Source: Colwellia demingiae
GTDB lineage: Bacteria; Pseudomonadota; Gammaproteobacteria; Enterobacterales; Alteromonadaceae
DNA: 64,000 bases
Direction: 5' to 3'
Assembly: GCF_007954275.1 (NCBI RefSeq)
Contig: NZ_VOLT01000013.1
Span: forward strand, 62,001 to 126,000
Positions 35,100 through 43,131 of the stretch are shown piece by piece. The position numbers were made by a program, and so were the translations under genes. Position 1 is the first letter of the stretch, and the number at the start of each line of letters is the position of its first letter. Under the pieces are notes generated by a model, which saw only the letters and a program-made list of their open reading frames with translations, had not been told where the DNA came from and did no database searches.

Positions 35100-37327
35100 G
35101 TTTTTTCAAGAGGAAAGCTACTCAACCATCCTCAGGTTATCTCGGTAAAGGCAAGAATAGAAGTAAAATAAACTTTAGCTTAAGCAGAAAAAATGCTTGG
35201 TTACTATGGTTGTGTCAATGTTTGAACATTGCAGTTATTGCCCTAGAATTAAGTACTTGGATGCTTGCCATTATTTCATTGTCACTTGTATGGCAGGCAC
35301 TTTTATTACATCAAAACCGAGATCGTGTTAAAGCGAAAAATACAATAAAATCGGGTACACAAGCGGACCATCGTCCAAACACTCATCTACATAAACAACT
35401 AGCCACTAATGTTGCACCTGTATTACTCGGGATGTTTGCCTTATTAGGCTGCTTAGCTATTGCGATTACGGCAAAAGAGGTGGGAATATTAACAAGTATG
35501 CTGCATCTACTTTGTTTTTCTTATGTACTTAAAGCCTTTGAATTAAAAGCCCGTAGTGATTTTTATCAGCTCTTACTTTTGGGATTGTTTGTGCTGGCCT
35601 CTTCGCTTATTTTTAGGCAAGACTTAGCTTTTACGCTGATAACTTTCATCTTATTGGTAATCAATTTAGCGGTGTTGTTACAACTTTTCTCAATGGAGAA
35701 GGCTTTTGCAACGAATATTAAAGTGGTGGTTCTCTTACTGGGGCAGAGCACTCTACTGGCGATTGTACTTTTTTTAGTGTTTCCTCGATTATCACCTTTT
35801 TGGCAAGTCCCACGAGCAAAATCAGCTGAAACCGGTTTGTCAGACACCGTTAAACCTGGAGATATCGCAAATTTAACGCGCTCTACTAAGTTGGCATTTC
35901 GCGTTGATTTTGGTCAACAAAAAGTGCCTGCATATTCACAGCTATATTGGCGTGCAATGGTGTTAGAAGATTACGACGGTAAACAGTGGAGTAGACAAAA
36001 GGCAACGAGAACAACACTATCAAATAAGGCTACTGGTTCAGATAAAAGCTCAAATGATAAACCGTTAACATTTGATGCTAGCACAACAGATGTTTTGCCC
36101 TTAAATTACCACGTAATTGTCGAGCCGAGTTTTCAAAAATATCTCTTTGCATTAACGCCAGCGATTATCGCTGGTGATAAAAGTGGCATCAATCCTCAAA
36201 CTGGCTTCACCTTCAGCAGCACAAGAATTATTAGCCAAGCTAAATCTTATCAATTAACCAGCTACTTAACTGCGCCATTAGCCCTTGAGTTATCGAAAAA
36301 AAGTAAGCAGGTCAACTTGCGCTTTCCAGAGGGGAGCAACCCCAGACTAGAACAGTTTGCTCTGCAATTACGGCACAATTATGCTGATGTAGAAGCTAGG
36401 GCAAAAGCGGTATTAACGTTTATCAACAAAGAAAAATACGCCTACACTTTACAGCCTCCAATGCTTGATAATAACAGCTTAGACCAATTCTTTTTTGATA
36501 CTCAATCAGGATTTTGTGCTCACTATGCCAGTGCCTTTACCTTTTTAATGCGCGCTTCAGGCGTTCCTGCACGTATGGTTATTGGTTATTTAGGTGGCGA
36601 ATATAATGGTGAAAATGAACAACAGTCCGACTCACAAGGGCACTTGAGCATTTATCAATATGATGCTCATGCTTGGTCCGAAATATGGGTAACAGGTAAA
36701 GGATGGCTTCGAATTGATCCAACAAGTGCAGTGGATCCGCAGCGCGTTAACTCTGGCTGGTCTTCTGAACTTCTACAACAGCAATCAGCACTTAATAATG
36801 ATTTAATCAGTTTATATAAATTTAAGAATAGTGCATTTTTGAACGCTATACGCTTACAACTTGATGCCCTTGATTACCAATGGACCCGTTGGGTTATTGG
36901 TTTTACTACAAAACAACAATATAATTTATTTAAAAACTTGTTTGGCAAGATGGCCTCGTGGAAATTAGCCTTAATTATTGGTGTTTCATTGATTATCAGT
37001 ATGGCTACGCTTATGTTGTGTTTACACCTGTTAAATCGCACTAAGCATACACAAAAAGTATTATCTAAGTGGCAAGTCGTTTATCAAAAAGCGTTGGCTC
37101 AATTGGCAAAGCAGGGCATGGATAAACCCGCGGGAATGACAGTTAATGATTTTGCAAAACAAGTAAGAGAACAGTCTCCAGAGTTGGCCATTGCCTTTAC
37201 TCGGCTGAGCGCCAGCTATAATAGCCTGTGTTATCAAACGCTATCGATTGATGAACAAGATAAATTAGTATTAACCATGCAGCATCATTATCGACAGTTT
37301 CTCCATATTTTGAAAAAACAATCATAA
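35096..37327 (+). CDS. TgpA-type transglutaminase-like membrane protein (DUF3488)
   Basis: The 743-residue protein has about six N-terminal membrane helices, then a periplasmic transglutaminase-like domain. The catalytic triad is visible as Cys in SGFCAHYASAF (about residue 476), His in YDAHAWSEIW (about 522) and Asp in LRIDPTSAVDP (about 541). A further membrane helix (about residues 624-646) is followed by a cytoplasmic tail. It resembles Pseudomonas TgpA, an essential transglutaminase thought to act on envelope components. I choose the ATG at 35096, which overlaps the DUF58 stop. It is the third gene of the moxR operon. Confidence 0.9.
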   Translation: MSFFKRKATQPSSGYLGKGKNRSKINFSLSRKNAWLLWLCQCLNIAVIALELSTWMLAIISLSLVWQALLLHQNRDRVKAKNTIKSGTQADHRPNTHLHKQLATNVAPVLLGMFALLGCLAIAITAKEVGILTSMLHLLCFSYVLKAFELKARSDFYQLLLLGLFVLASSLIFRQDLAFTLITFILLVINLAVLLQLFSMEKAFATNIKVVVLLLGQSTLLAIVLFLVFPRLSPFWQVPRAKSAETGLSDTVKPGDIANLTRSTKLAFRVDFGQQKVPAYSQLYWRAMVLEDYDGKQWSRQKATRTTLSNKATGSDKSSNDKPLTFDASTTDVLPLNYHVIVEPSFQKYLFALTPAIIAGDKSGINPQTGFTFSSTRIISQAKSYQLTSYLTAPLALELSKKSKQVNLRFPEGSNPRLEQFALQLRHNYADVEARAKAVLTFINKEKYAYTLQPPMLDNNSLDQFFFDTQSGFCAHYASAFTFLMRASGVPARMVIGYLGGEYNGENEQQSDSQGHLSIYQYDAHAWSEIWVTGKGWLRIDPTSAVDPQRVNSGWSSELLQQQSALNNDLISLYKFKNSAFLNAIRLQLDALDYQWTRWVIGFTTKQQYNLFKNLFGKMASWKLALIIGVSLIISMATLMLCLHLLNRTKHTQKVLSKWQVVYQKALAQLAKQGMDKPAGMTVNDFAKQVREQSPELAIAFTRLSASYNSLCYQTLSIDEQDKLVLTMQHHYRQFLHILKKQS

Positions 37328-37529
37328 AAATATTTTATAACCTTTATTCATATAATTGAAACATTTAACCGTTATTCTTGGGATCAGGGAAGAGAATTGC
37401 CTTGTCGAGTGGCCTTATCTCTTCTAAGTTTAAAGTAAGCCTAAGTTAAATTTCACGTTTAGTTTAACGTAAAATTAGTACAAATTATTTAGGTGGATTT
37501 AACGTAACATTAGAAATGGAGAACCTGTT

Positions 37530-37889
37530 ATGCCAAATATCCCAAGTGATTATGACAATGTTTTTGAGAGAAAACTGAGTCTCGCTGAGCGTTCTAAAAT
37601 GGCTATATTGGTGGCTGTGATAAGCTACTTTACTCTTATAGGCTGGATAGTTGCGCTGATTATTTATGATAAGCATCAATCATCACTGGCAAGCTTTCAT
37701 TTACGTCAATCTTTAGGTCTCATTATTACCGGCGCAATCCTTTCATTGATCCCTTTAGTGGGATGGGTACTAAATATAGGTGTCTTTTTAGGCTGGATAG
37801 TAGGTATTTATGCTGCTATTCAAGGACAAGAATACAAAGTCCCCTTGTTAGGTGATTTTTATCAACGGCATTTAGACTTTATTGAATAA
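37530..37889 (+). CDS. Small multi-helix membrane protein (DUF4870-like)
   Basis: The 119-residue protein has a polar N-terminus (MPNIPSDYDNVFERKLSLAE) and three hydrophobic helices (about residues 24-45, 60-78 and 80-100). The helix-linker FHLRQSLGLII is typical of DUF4870-like membrane proteins. It lies 202 bp after the transglutaminase gene and probably has its own promoter; the ribosome binding site AATGGAGAAC precedes the ATG. Function is unknown. It is convergent with the lipid-modification cluster, and the stop codons are only eight bases apart. Confidence 0.7.
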   Translation: MPNIPSDYDNVFERKLSLAERSKMAILVAVISYFTLIGWIVALIIYDKHQSSLASFHLRQSLGLIITGAILSLIPLVGWVLNIGVFLGWIVGIYAAIQGQEYKVPLLGDFYQRHLDFIE

Positions 37890-37896
37890 TATCGAT

Positions 37897-39651
37897 TTAT
37901 TGACCGTGATATAGCGCTTGATAATAACCTGCTTTAGCCAGTAAAGTTTTATGATTTCCTTGTTCTATCAATCGACCTTTATTGATGACGATGATTTCAT
38001 CAACATGTTGAATGCTCGATAATTTATGGGCAATGATCAGTACTGTTTTATTTTGAGTTAAGCGCGTTAAGGCCTGTTGGATATGTTTTTCACTGTGGTT
38101 ATCTAGGGCCGATGTCGCTTCATCTAATACGATAATTCTCGCATCGCGCAAAATAGCACGGGCAATGGCTATGCGCTGTCTTTGTCCTCCAGATAAATTT
38201 CGACCATTTTCTCCTATTTCTGTATTCAAACCTAAGGGTAACTCTTTAGCGAAAGCCATCACATTAGCATTTATTGCTGCTTGTTCAATTTCTGTGTCTG
38301 TTACATCGCGGTGACAACCAAAGCAAATATTGTTTGCTAGCGTATCATCTATTAAAACGATGTCTTGTGAAACAAAGGCAAATTGTGCTCTAAGTGAGGT
38401 TAAACTATAGTCTTCAATGGCAATATCATTAATTAAAATACTTTGCTTTGGCGATTGATATAAACGCAATAGTAAACGGGCTAAGGTACTTTTACCGCTG
38501 CCAGATTCACCAACAAAGGCGATACTCGTACCGGCTTTAATGTTCAATGAAAAATTAGAGAGTGCGGGCTGTGTTTTCCCCTGATAGGTAAAAGATAAAT
38601 TGTTAAAGCTTATGTTTAAGCACTGTTTTGATAAGTGTTTTTTGCCGGTGTCATGTTCTTCTTGTTGATCTAAAAAACTAAATAAGCTGTTAGCTGCTAT
38701 TAAGCCTTTTTGTAATTGTTGATTAATATTACTGAGCTGTTTTAGTGGTTTTAGCAGTGAGCCCATGGCAATTAATATTAAGGTAAAACTGCCAGGGGTG
38801 AGTTGATTTAATACTTGATCGATACTGGCAAGCAATAACACTGCAGCAATGGCGAAAGAAGCAATGAGCTGAATAACAGGATTACTAATGGCACTTGTCG
38901 CCTGAAGTTTCATATTTTGCTGGCGATTATGGTTATTTATCTTCTCAAACTGTGCGCTTATCTGTGTTCTAGTATCGAGTAAAACAATTTCTTGTTGATT
39001 CAAAATGGCTTGCTCTGTTTTGTTACTCACTTGTCCCATACTATTTTGCAGTTTATGGCTAATATTTTTGAATCGTTTTGAAACCTTATTAATAATTAGC
39101 GCAATAATAGGGACTATAAATAAAAAAATTGCCGTTAATTGCCAACTGTTGTAAACCATCATAGAGAATAATACTAGAATGATTACCGACTCTCTGATTG
39201 CAATAACCACTGCACTTGAAAAGGCTTGTGATAATTGCTCGGTATCATAAATTATTTTTGAAATTAGGCTGCCACGACTGTTTAGATCAAAGTATTCTCG
39301 AGGTAAAAACAATAATTTGTCAAAAGCTTGTTGGCGAATACGATAAGTCACTTTACTGCTGATGTACGCAATAGCGTAACTTGAAGTAAAACTTGCTATA
39401 CCACGCAGTAAAAATATACCTATAACTAATAATGCGCCTAATTGTAGGGTGTGGCTGTCGGCTTTACCTAAACCCTGATCAATCAGTGGTTTGACAAAAT
39501 AAATCATACCTGCATCAACCAAACTGAACAGGCAAAGACCAGCTAAGCCGATAAAAATAAGCTTTTTGTATACTCGATAATAAGAGAATAACCGAGAGTA
39601 TAGGTTAGCACTGGGTTTTGAATTTTCTATAAGAGTTTTGTTGTTTGTCAT
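37897..39651 (-). CDS. MsbA-like ABC lipid exporter
   Basis: The 584-residue half-transporter has an N-terminal domain with six membrane helices (about residues 25-320) and a C-terminal ATPase domain. The ATPase shows Walker A GESGSGKS (about 378), the signature LSGGQRQRIAIARA (about 485) and Walker B IIVLDEATSAL (about 505). It is MsbA-like in length and layout; MsbA flips lipid A-core across the inner membrane. It is the last gene of a four-gene set with an amino-acid-activating enzyme, a carrier protein and an LpxL-type transferase, so it may move the modified lipid rather than be the essential MsbA. The start is the ATG at 39651, five bases after the upstream stop. Confidence 0.88.
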   Translation of the reverse strand: MTNNKTLIENSKPSANLYSRLFSYYRVYKKLIFIGLAGLCLFSLVDAGMIYFVKPLIDQGLGKADSHTLQLGALLVIGIFLLRGIASFTSSYAIAYISSKVTYRIRQQAFDKLLFLPREYFDLNSRGSLISKIIYDTEQLSQAFSSAVVIAIRESVIILVLFSMMVYNSWQLTAIFLFIVPIIALIINKVSKRFKNISHKLQNSMGQVSNKTEQAILNQQEIVLLDTRTQISAQFEKINNHNRQQNMKLQATSAISNPVIQLIASFAIAAVLLLASIDQVLNQLTPGSFTLILIAMGSLLKPLKQLSNINQQLQKGLIAANSLFSFLDQQEEHDTGKKHLSKQCLNISFNNLSFTYQGKTQPALSNFSLNIKAGTSIAFVGESGSGKSTLARLLLRLYQSPKQSILINDIAIEDYSLTSLRAQFAFVSQDIVLIDDTLANNICFGCHRDVTDTEIEQAAINANVMAFAKELPLGLNTEIGENGRNLSGGQRQRIAIARAILRDARIIVLDEATSALDNHSEKHIQQALTRLTQNKTVLIIAHKLSSIQHVDEIIVINKGRLIEQGNHKTLLAKAGYYQALYHGQ

Positions 39652-39656
39652 GGTAC

Positions 39657-40577
39657 TTAGTTTTTCCAACGGTTATATGACCAATACCATTGATTAGGAT
39701 ATTGTTTGATTATTTGTTCAAACCGTTGATAAATTTTTGACATGATTTGGTCAACAGTTGGTTCAGTTTCTTGCTTTGATGATGTTTGAGCAGTCAGGTT
39801 TGGATTGACGTATAAGGTTTCAAAAAACACTTGTACTTGTCCGTCCCCCTGATAAATTGCGTAAGCTAACAGCAAAGGTTTTTTACTCATCTTTGCCAAG
39901 AGCGCTATACCTGCTGGCGCTTTGGTTTCTTGGCCGAAGAAGGTTACGTCTGTTTGGTTTGCATAAAGATCACAATGCAAAGAGAGATAAGCGTTACTTC
40001 CTGATTTTTTTAATAGCTCACTAAATGCACTACTTGAGTTCTTATTGATAGCGGTAATATTAACGGCAGAATAAAAGTCCATTGAGTCTGCTAAGAAACG
40101 CGGAATATTGCTTAAGGTGACAGACTCTTTAGCAAATTTTGCTACCGCTAATGGCACTGCTTCATAACAACCCAAATGCATAGTAGCGATACAAGCACCT
40201 TCACCTGATTGTAAAATACGTAAAGTATCCTCGTCACAGAAAATGTCAGGTTCAACCTCAGAAAGCCAAAACGATTCAGCAACACCGTAGGCACAATTAC
40301 CATAAGCGTCAAAAGCTAAATTGGTTGCTTCTTTTATGCTAAGTTCGGGCATTGCATTAGTAATGTTCTTTATCGCTCTCAATCGTGTTTTATTAGCAAA
40401 ATATAAGATTGTCTTACCAATATTTTTGATCAGCTTTTTACGCCGAGTTCTTGTTAGCTTGGTTAAAGCAGCCAGCAGTAATTTCAGCAACTTACTGAGA
40501 GACTTTTGTTTTAGTGACATTAGCGGCGCACTTTCCATAACACTAGGCTCTAATTTTTCTGAATTGTTAACTGTCAT
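39657..40577 (-). CDS. LpxL/AlmG-like acyl- or aminoacyl-transferase
   Basis: The 306-residue protein belongs to the lysophospholipid-acyltransferase/LpxL superfamily. The catalytic H-x4-E motif is visible as HLGCYE (about residue 131), and SLHCDLYANQTDVTFFGQE holds the second block. LpxL proteins add acyl chains to lipid A. The Vibrio relative AlmG instead adds glycine from the carrier protein AlmF. The genes immediately upstream are a carrier protein and an adenylating enzyme, so an AlmG-like role is likely. The start is the ATG at 40577, overlapping the carrier-protein gene by 11 bases. It is predicted to sit at the cytoplasmic face of the inner membrane. Confidence 0.8.
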   Translation of the reverse strand: MTVNNSEKLEPSVMESAPLMSLKQKSLSKLLKLLLAALTKLTRTRRKKLIKNIGKTILYFANKTRLRAIKNITNAMPELSIKEATNLAFDAYGNCAYGVAESFWLSEVEPDIFCDEDTLRILQSGEGACIATMHLGCYEAVPLAVAKFAKESVTLSNIPRFLADSMDFYSAVNITAINKNSSSAFSELLKKSGSNAYLSLHCDLYANQTDVTFFGQETKAPAGIALLAKMSKKPLLLAYAIYQGDGQVQVFFETLYVNPNLTAQTSSKQETEPTVDQIMSKIYQRFEQIIKQYPNQWYWSYNRWKN

Positions 40578-40797
40578 GATGACGTTCAACCCAGCTAATG
40601 AACTGATCTATTTGTTTCAAGTTGGCTGATAACGCTTGTTCAAAAGGTAATTTCAAATTAAATTTTTGTTCAAGTTCAAGTATTAACATCATAAAATCAA
40701 ATGACTTTATCGTGCCGAGTAAATGATCGGTTAAATCAGTTAATGGGCAATGGGACTTTTCTTCGATGAAATGAATAATACTTTGTTGTATTAACAT
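40567..40797 (-). CDS. Acyl/peptidyl carrier protein (AlmF-like)
   Basis: The 76-residue protein has the four-helix carrier fold. The Ser at about residue 32 in GTIKSFDFMMLILELEQKF occupies the 4'-phosphopantetheine attachment site, with Lys in place of the usual Asp of the DSL motif. It would hold an activated amino acid as a thioester after loading by the neighbouring adenylating enzyme. The ribosome binding site AAGAGGC precedes the ATG. The gene overlaps its neighbours on both sides, so the three proteins are probably made in step. Confidence 0.82.
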   Translation of the reverse strand: MLIQQSIIHFIEEKSHCPLTDLTDHLLGTIKSFDFMMLILELEQKFNLKLPFEQALSANLKQIDQFISWVERHHDS

Positions 40798-42563
40798 GGT
40801 GTTGCCTCTTTAGGAGTAAATTTATTGCTTGTCTTGTTAATGGAAGTCGCTGGAACTGCATTATTAAGTAGTGCGTTGATATCTACTTTTCCGCTGATAT
40901 TACGGGGTAAATGGCGGTAGAGATTAAATTCATCAGGTACCATATAAGCAGGTAAATGCTGTAAACAATGTTTTCTTAACTCACTAATCTTCTGCTGATT
41001 TATATCGTCTGAGTGCAGGGCAGGGTTTGAAACCTGAGCGGTCTCGATAAAAGCCATGATTCTTGTGTTGCCCGCTATTTCAGTTTGTGCTGAAACTACG
41101 CACCAAGTTATGTCGTTTGAAAAATTAACAATAGCGTCTTCAATTTCTGCTGCTTCAACCCTGTGTCCTGATGTTTTAAATTGATGGTCATTACGGCCGT
41201 GAAATACGATGTTTTGCTGTTCGTCGTAATAGACAATGTCACCCGTTCGGTAATAGCGTACCGGGGTTTTTCCTACGTCGGTAATTAAGGTGATAAATGC
41301 TTGTTGTGTTTTCTCTGCATCTTGGAAGTAACCTTCAACAAGCTGATCGCCGGCTAGATACAATTCGGCTAAGGTATTTGTTGAGGTGATTTTTTGTTTA
41401 TCGGTGACTAATATCGTGGATAACCCAGGTAAAGCTTTACCAATGGGGACTGAGGCTGATTTGATGGTTTGATTATCGCTCAATTCATAATAAGTAGCCG
41501 TAATGGTGCATTCAGTTGGACCATAAATATTTATTACGCGGCTATTATGAGCACATTGTTGCCATTTAAGTGCTTGGTTAGTTAATAATTTTTCACCACC
41601 AAAGCAACTAACTCTTAGATGTGGCAGTTGTTGTGGTTTGAGTAAACTGAGTCTATCCATGAAAGATAAAATGGAAGCAACACCGGAAAAAACAGTTAAT
41701 TCATGCTGTTTAATAAACGCTAGTGGACACATGAGTCGTTCGCTGGGAATAACATAAAGTGCAGCGCCTTTGCTCCAGCAACTGAACATGTCATGTACAG
41801 AGAGATCAAAAGACAATTCAAAAAATTGACTCACTTTGTCGGTCGCTTTTAATCGTAATAATTCATCGAGTCTACCAAGATGACTAACAATGTTTTTATG
41901 ACTAACCGCAATACCTTTAGGGACTCCGGTACTGCCAGAGGTAAATAAAATATAAGCAAAATGGTTCGCTGTTTTTAGTTTCAATTCAGCGTCGTTCAAT
42001 TGGTCTGATAGTGAACGAGTATTACTTGTTAATGTAGATGATGGTATTGGCGTTGAAGTAGAACTACTTGTAGTAGTCACGGCTAAATCAATATCTCCAA
42101 TGCTAAAACACTGATGATGCCAGTTATTTGATAACCATTTGGCGTTATCAGCGCCTAAGTAAATTACCACTAAAGAAGGTTCAGTTAATTGTAGTAATTC
42201 AGTAGGGTCTTCATTTTCAGCAACAAGAAGCACTTGGCCATCTATTTGTGATAATACTTTGCTAATACGATTAGCGGGTTGTTTATTATTAAGCGGAACA
42301 TAGGCGTTATTTGTGCTTAAAATTGCTAATATCCCAGCATACATGTGCCATTGTCGACCACCATAAATGGCAACAGGACGCTGTTCCTTATTAAAGTGAG
42401 CAATGTAGTTTCCCCAGCGCTGGCTTACTTCAAATAGCTTTTGATAGGTAAATGTTTTTGCCGATGAACGATTGGCTTTGCCGCTACTCTCTTCCGTATA
42501 CAATGCAGTATTATCAGGGAACTGACGTACAGCGTTTAAAAAGCTTGCTTGATATAAATTCAT
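40791..42563 (-). CDS. Amino-acid adenylating enzyme (DltA/AlmE-like)
   Basis: The 590-residue stand-alone adenylation enzyme belongs to the ANL superfamily. Motifs in order are FTSGSTGVPKGIA (A3, about residue 208), FDLSVHDMF (A4, about 252), NIYGPTECT (A5, about 347), YYRTGD (A7), GRNDHQFKTSGHRVE (A8) and NISGKVD with the catalytic Lys near the C-terminus (A10). The Asp in FDLSV matches the residue that holds the alpha-amino group, so an amino acid is the expected substrate rather than a fatty acid. It should load the carrier protein encoded next, as AlmE loads AlmF with glycine and DltA loads DltC with D-alanine. The identity of the amino acid is not determinable here. No clear ribosome binding site is visible. 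Confidence 0.87.
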   Translation of the reverse strand: MNLYQASFLNAVRQFPDNTALYTEESSGKANRSSAKTFTYQKLFEVSQRWGNYIAHFNKEQRPVAIYGGRQWHMYAGILAILSTNNAYVPLNNKQPANRISKVLSQIDGQVLLVAENEDPTELLQLTEPSLVVIYLGADNAKWLSNNWHHQCFSIGDIDLAVTTTSSSTSTPIPSSTLTSNTRSLSDQLNDAELKLKTANHFAYILFTSGSTGVPKGIAVSHKNIVSHLGRLDELLRLKATDKVSQFFELSFDLSVHDMFSCWSKGAALYVIPSERLMCPLAFIKQHELTVFSGVASILSFMDRLSLLKPQQLPHLRVSCFGGEKLLTNQALKWQQCAHNSRVINIYGPTECTITATYYELSDNQTIKSASVPIGKALPGLSTILVTDKQKITSTNTLAELYLAGDQLVEGYFQDAEKTQQAFITLITDVGKTPVRYYRTGDIVYYDEQQNIVFHGRNDHQFKTSGHRVEAAEIEDAIVNFSNDITWCVVSAQTEIAGNTRIMAFIETAQVSNPALHSDDINQQKISELRKHCLQHLPAYMVPDEFNLYRHLPRNISGKVDINALLNNAVPATSINKTSNKFTPKEATPC

Positions 42564-42768
42564 AATGATAATTCAGGAGCTGATTCGATGAATATAAATT
42601 TAACCAAAGTCTGACTTTACTTCAGTATGTGTAATGTCGACAAACTGTCGAAACAATGTGTATCTTTGTTAAAAAGTGTAAATTTTGACTAAAAAATTAA
42701 TAGGGACTTTATTCGATATATGATTAATTTAACTCGTATTCTTTATAGCCTTATGGTTAAATTTATCT
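42564..42768. other. Promoter region of the lipid-modification cluster
   Basis: This 205-bp AT-rich stretch has GTAATGTCGACAAACTGTCGAAACAA near 42629-42654, where TGTCGACA is a perfect palindrome and TGTCG recurs directly. It is a possible operator for the minus-strand cluster. No gene is visible. Confidence 0.4.
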
Positions 42769-43036
42769 TAGGGGCTGTTGATCTTTCGAGGTTACTTTTG
42801 CAGCGAGTTGTTGGGTACTTATACAAGGAAGAGCGTTTGTCATGTGGTTATTCCACATAAAAAGGCGATAACGCAGTAAAAATGCCCAACAAACGCTGTC
42901 CGAAGGATTCGGCTAAAAGCGTTTTATTCTTTGTTGAGTAGTATTTGCTTAGAATGACTAGGCTACACAATACTCGCCGTGACTAAAACGCTTTTATCAC
43001 GAACAAAATTTAACCCTGAAAGATCAACAGCCCCTA
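42769..43036 (-). mobile_element. Non-coding inverted-repeat element (MITE), family 1, copy 2
   Basis: This 268-bp element is inverted relative to the copy at 10735-11014. Its left end is TAGGGGCTGTTGATCTTTCG and its right end is CTGAAAGATCAACAGCCCCTA, so the terminal repeats are near-perfect and TA-bounded. Internal identity with copy 1 includes the CCGAAGGATTCGG dyad and the GAGTAGTATTTGCTTAGA segment. The better-matched ends suggest a more recent insertion than copy 1. Confidence 0.87.
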
Positions 43037-43131
43037 GTTTTAGTTCTTACTTTAACTATTGATGTATAACGCATTTATTAATCCTATTTTTAGGGAATGT
43101 TCTCCTTTTACCAAACCATTAAGGCATTATC

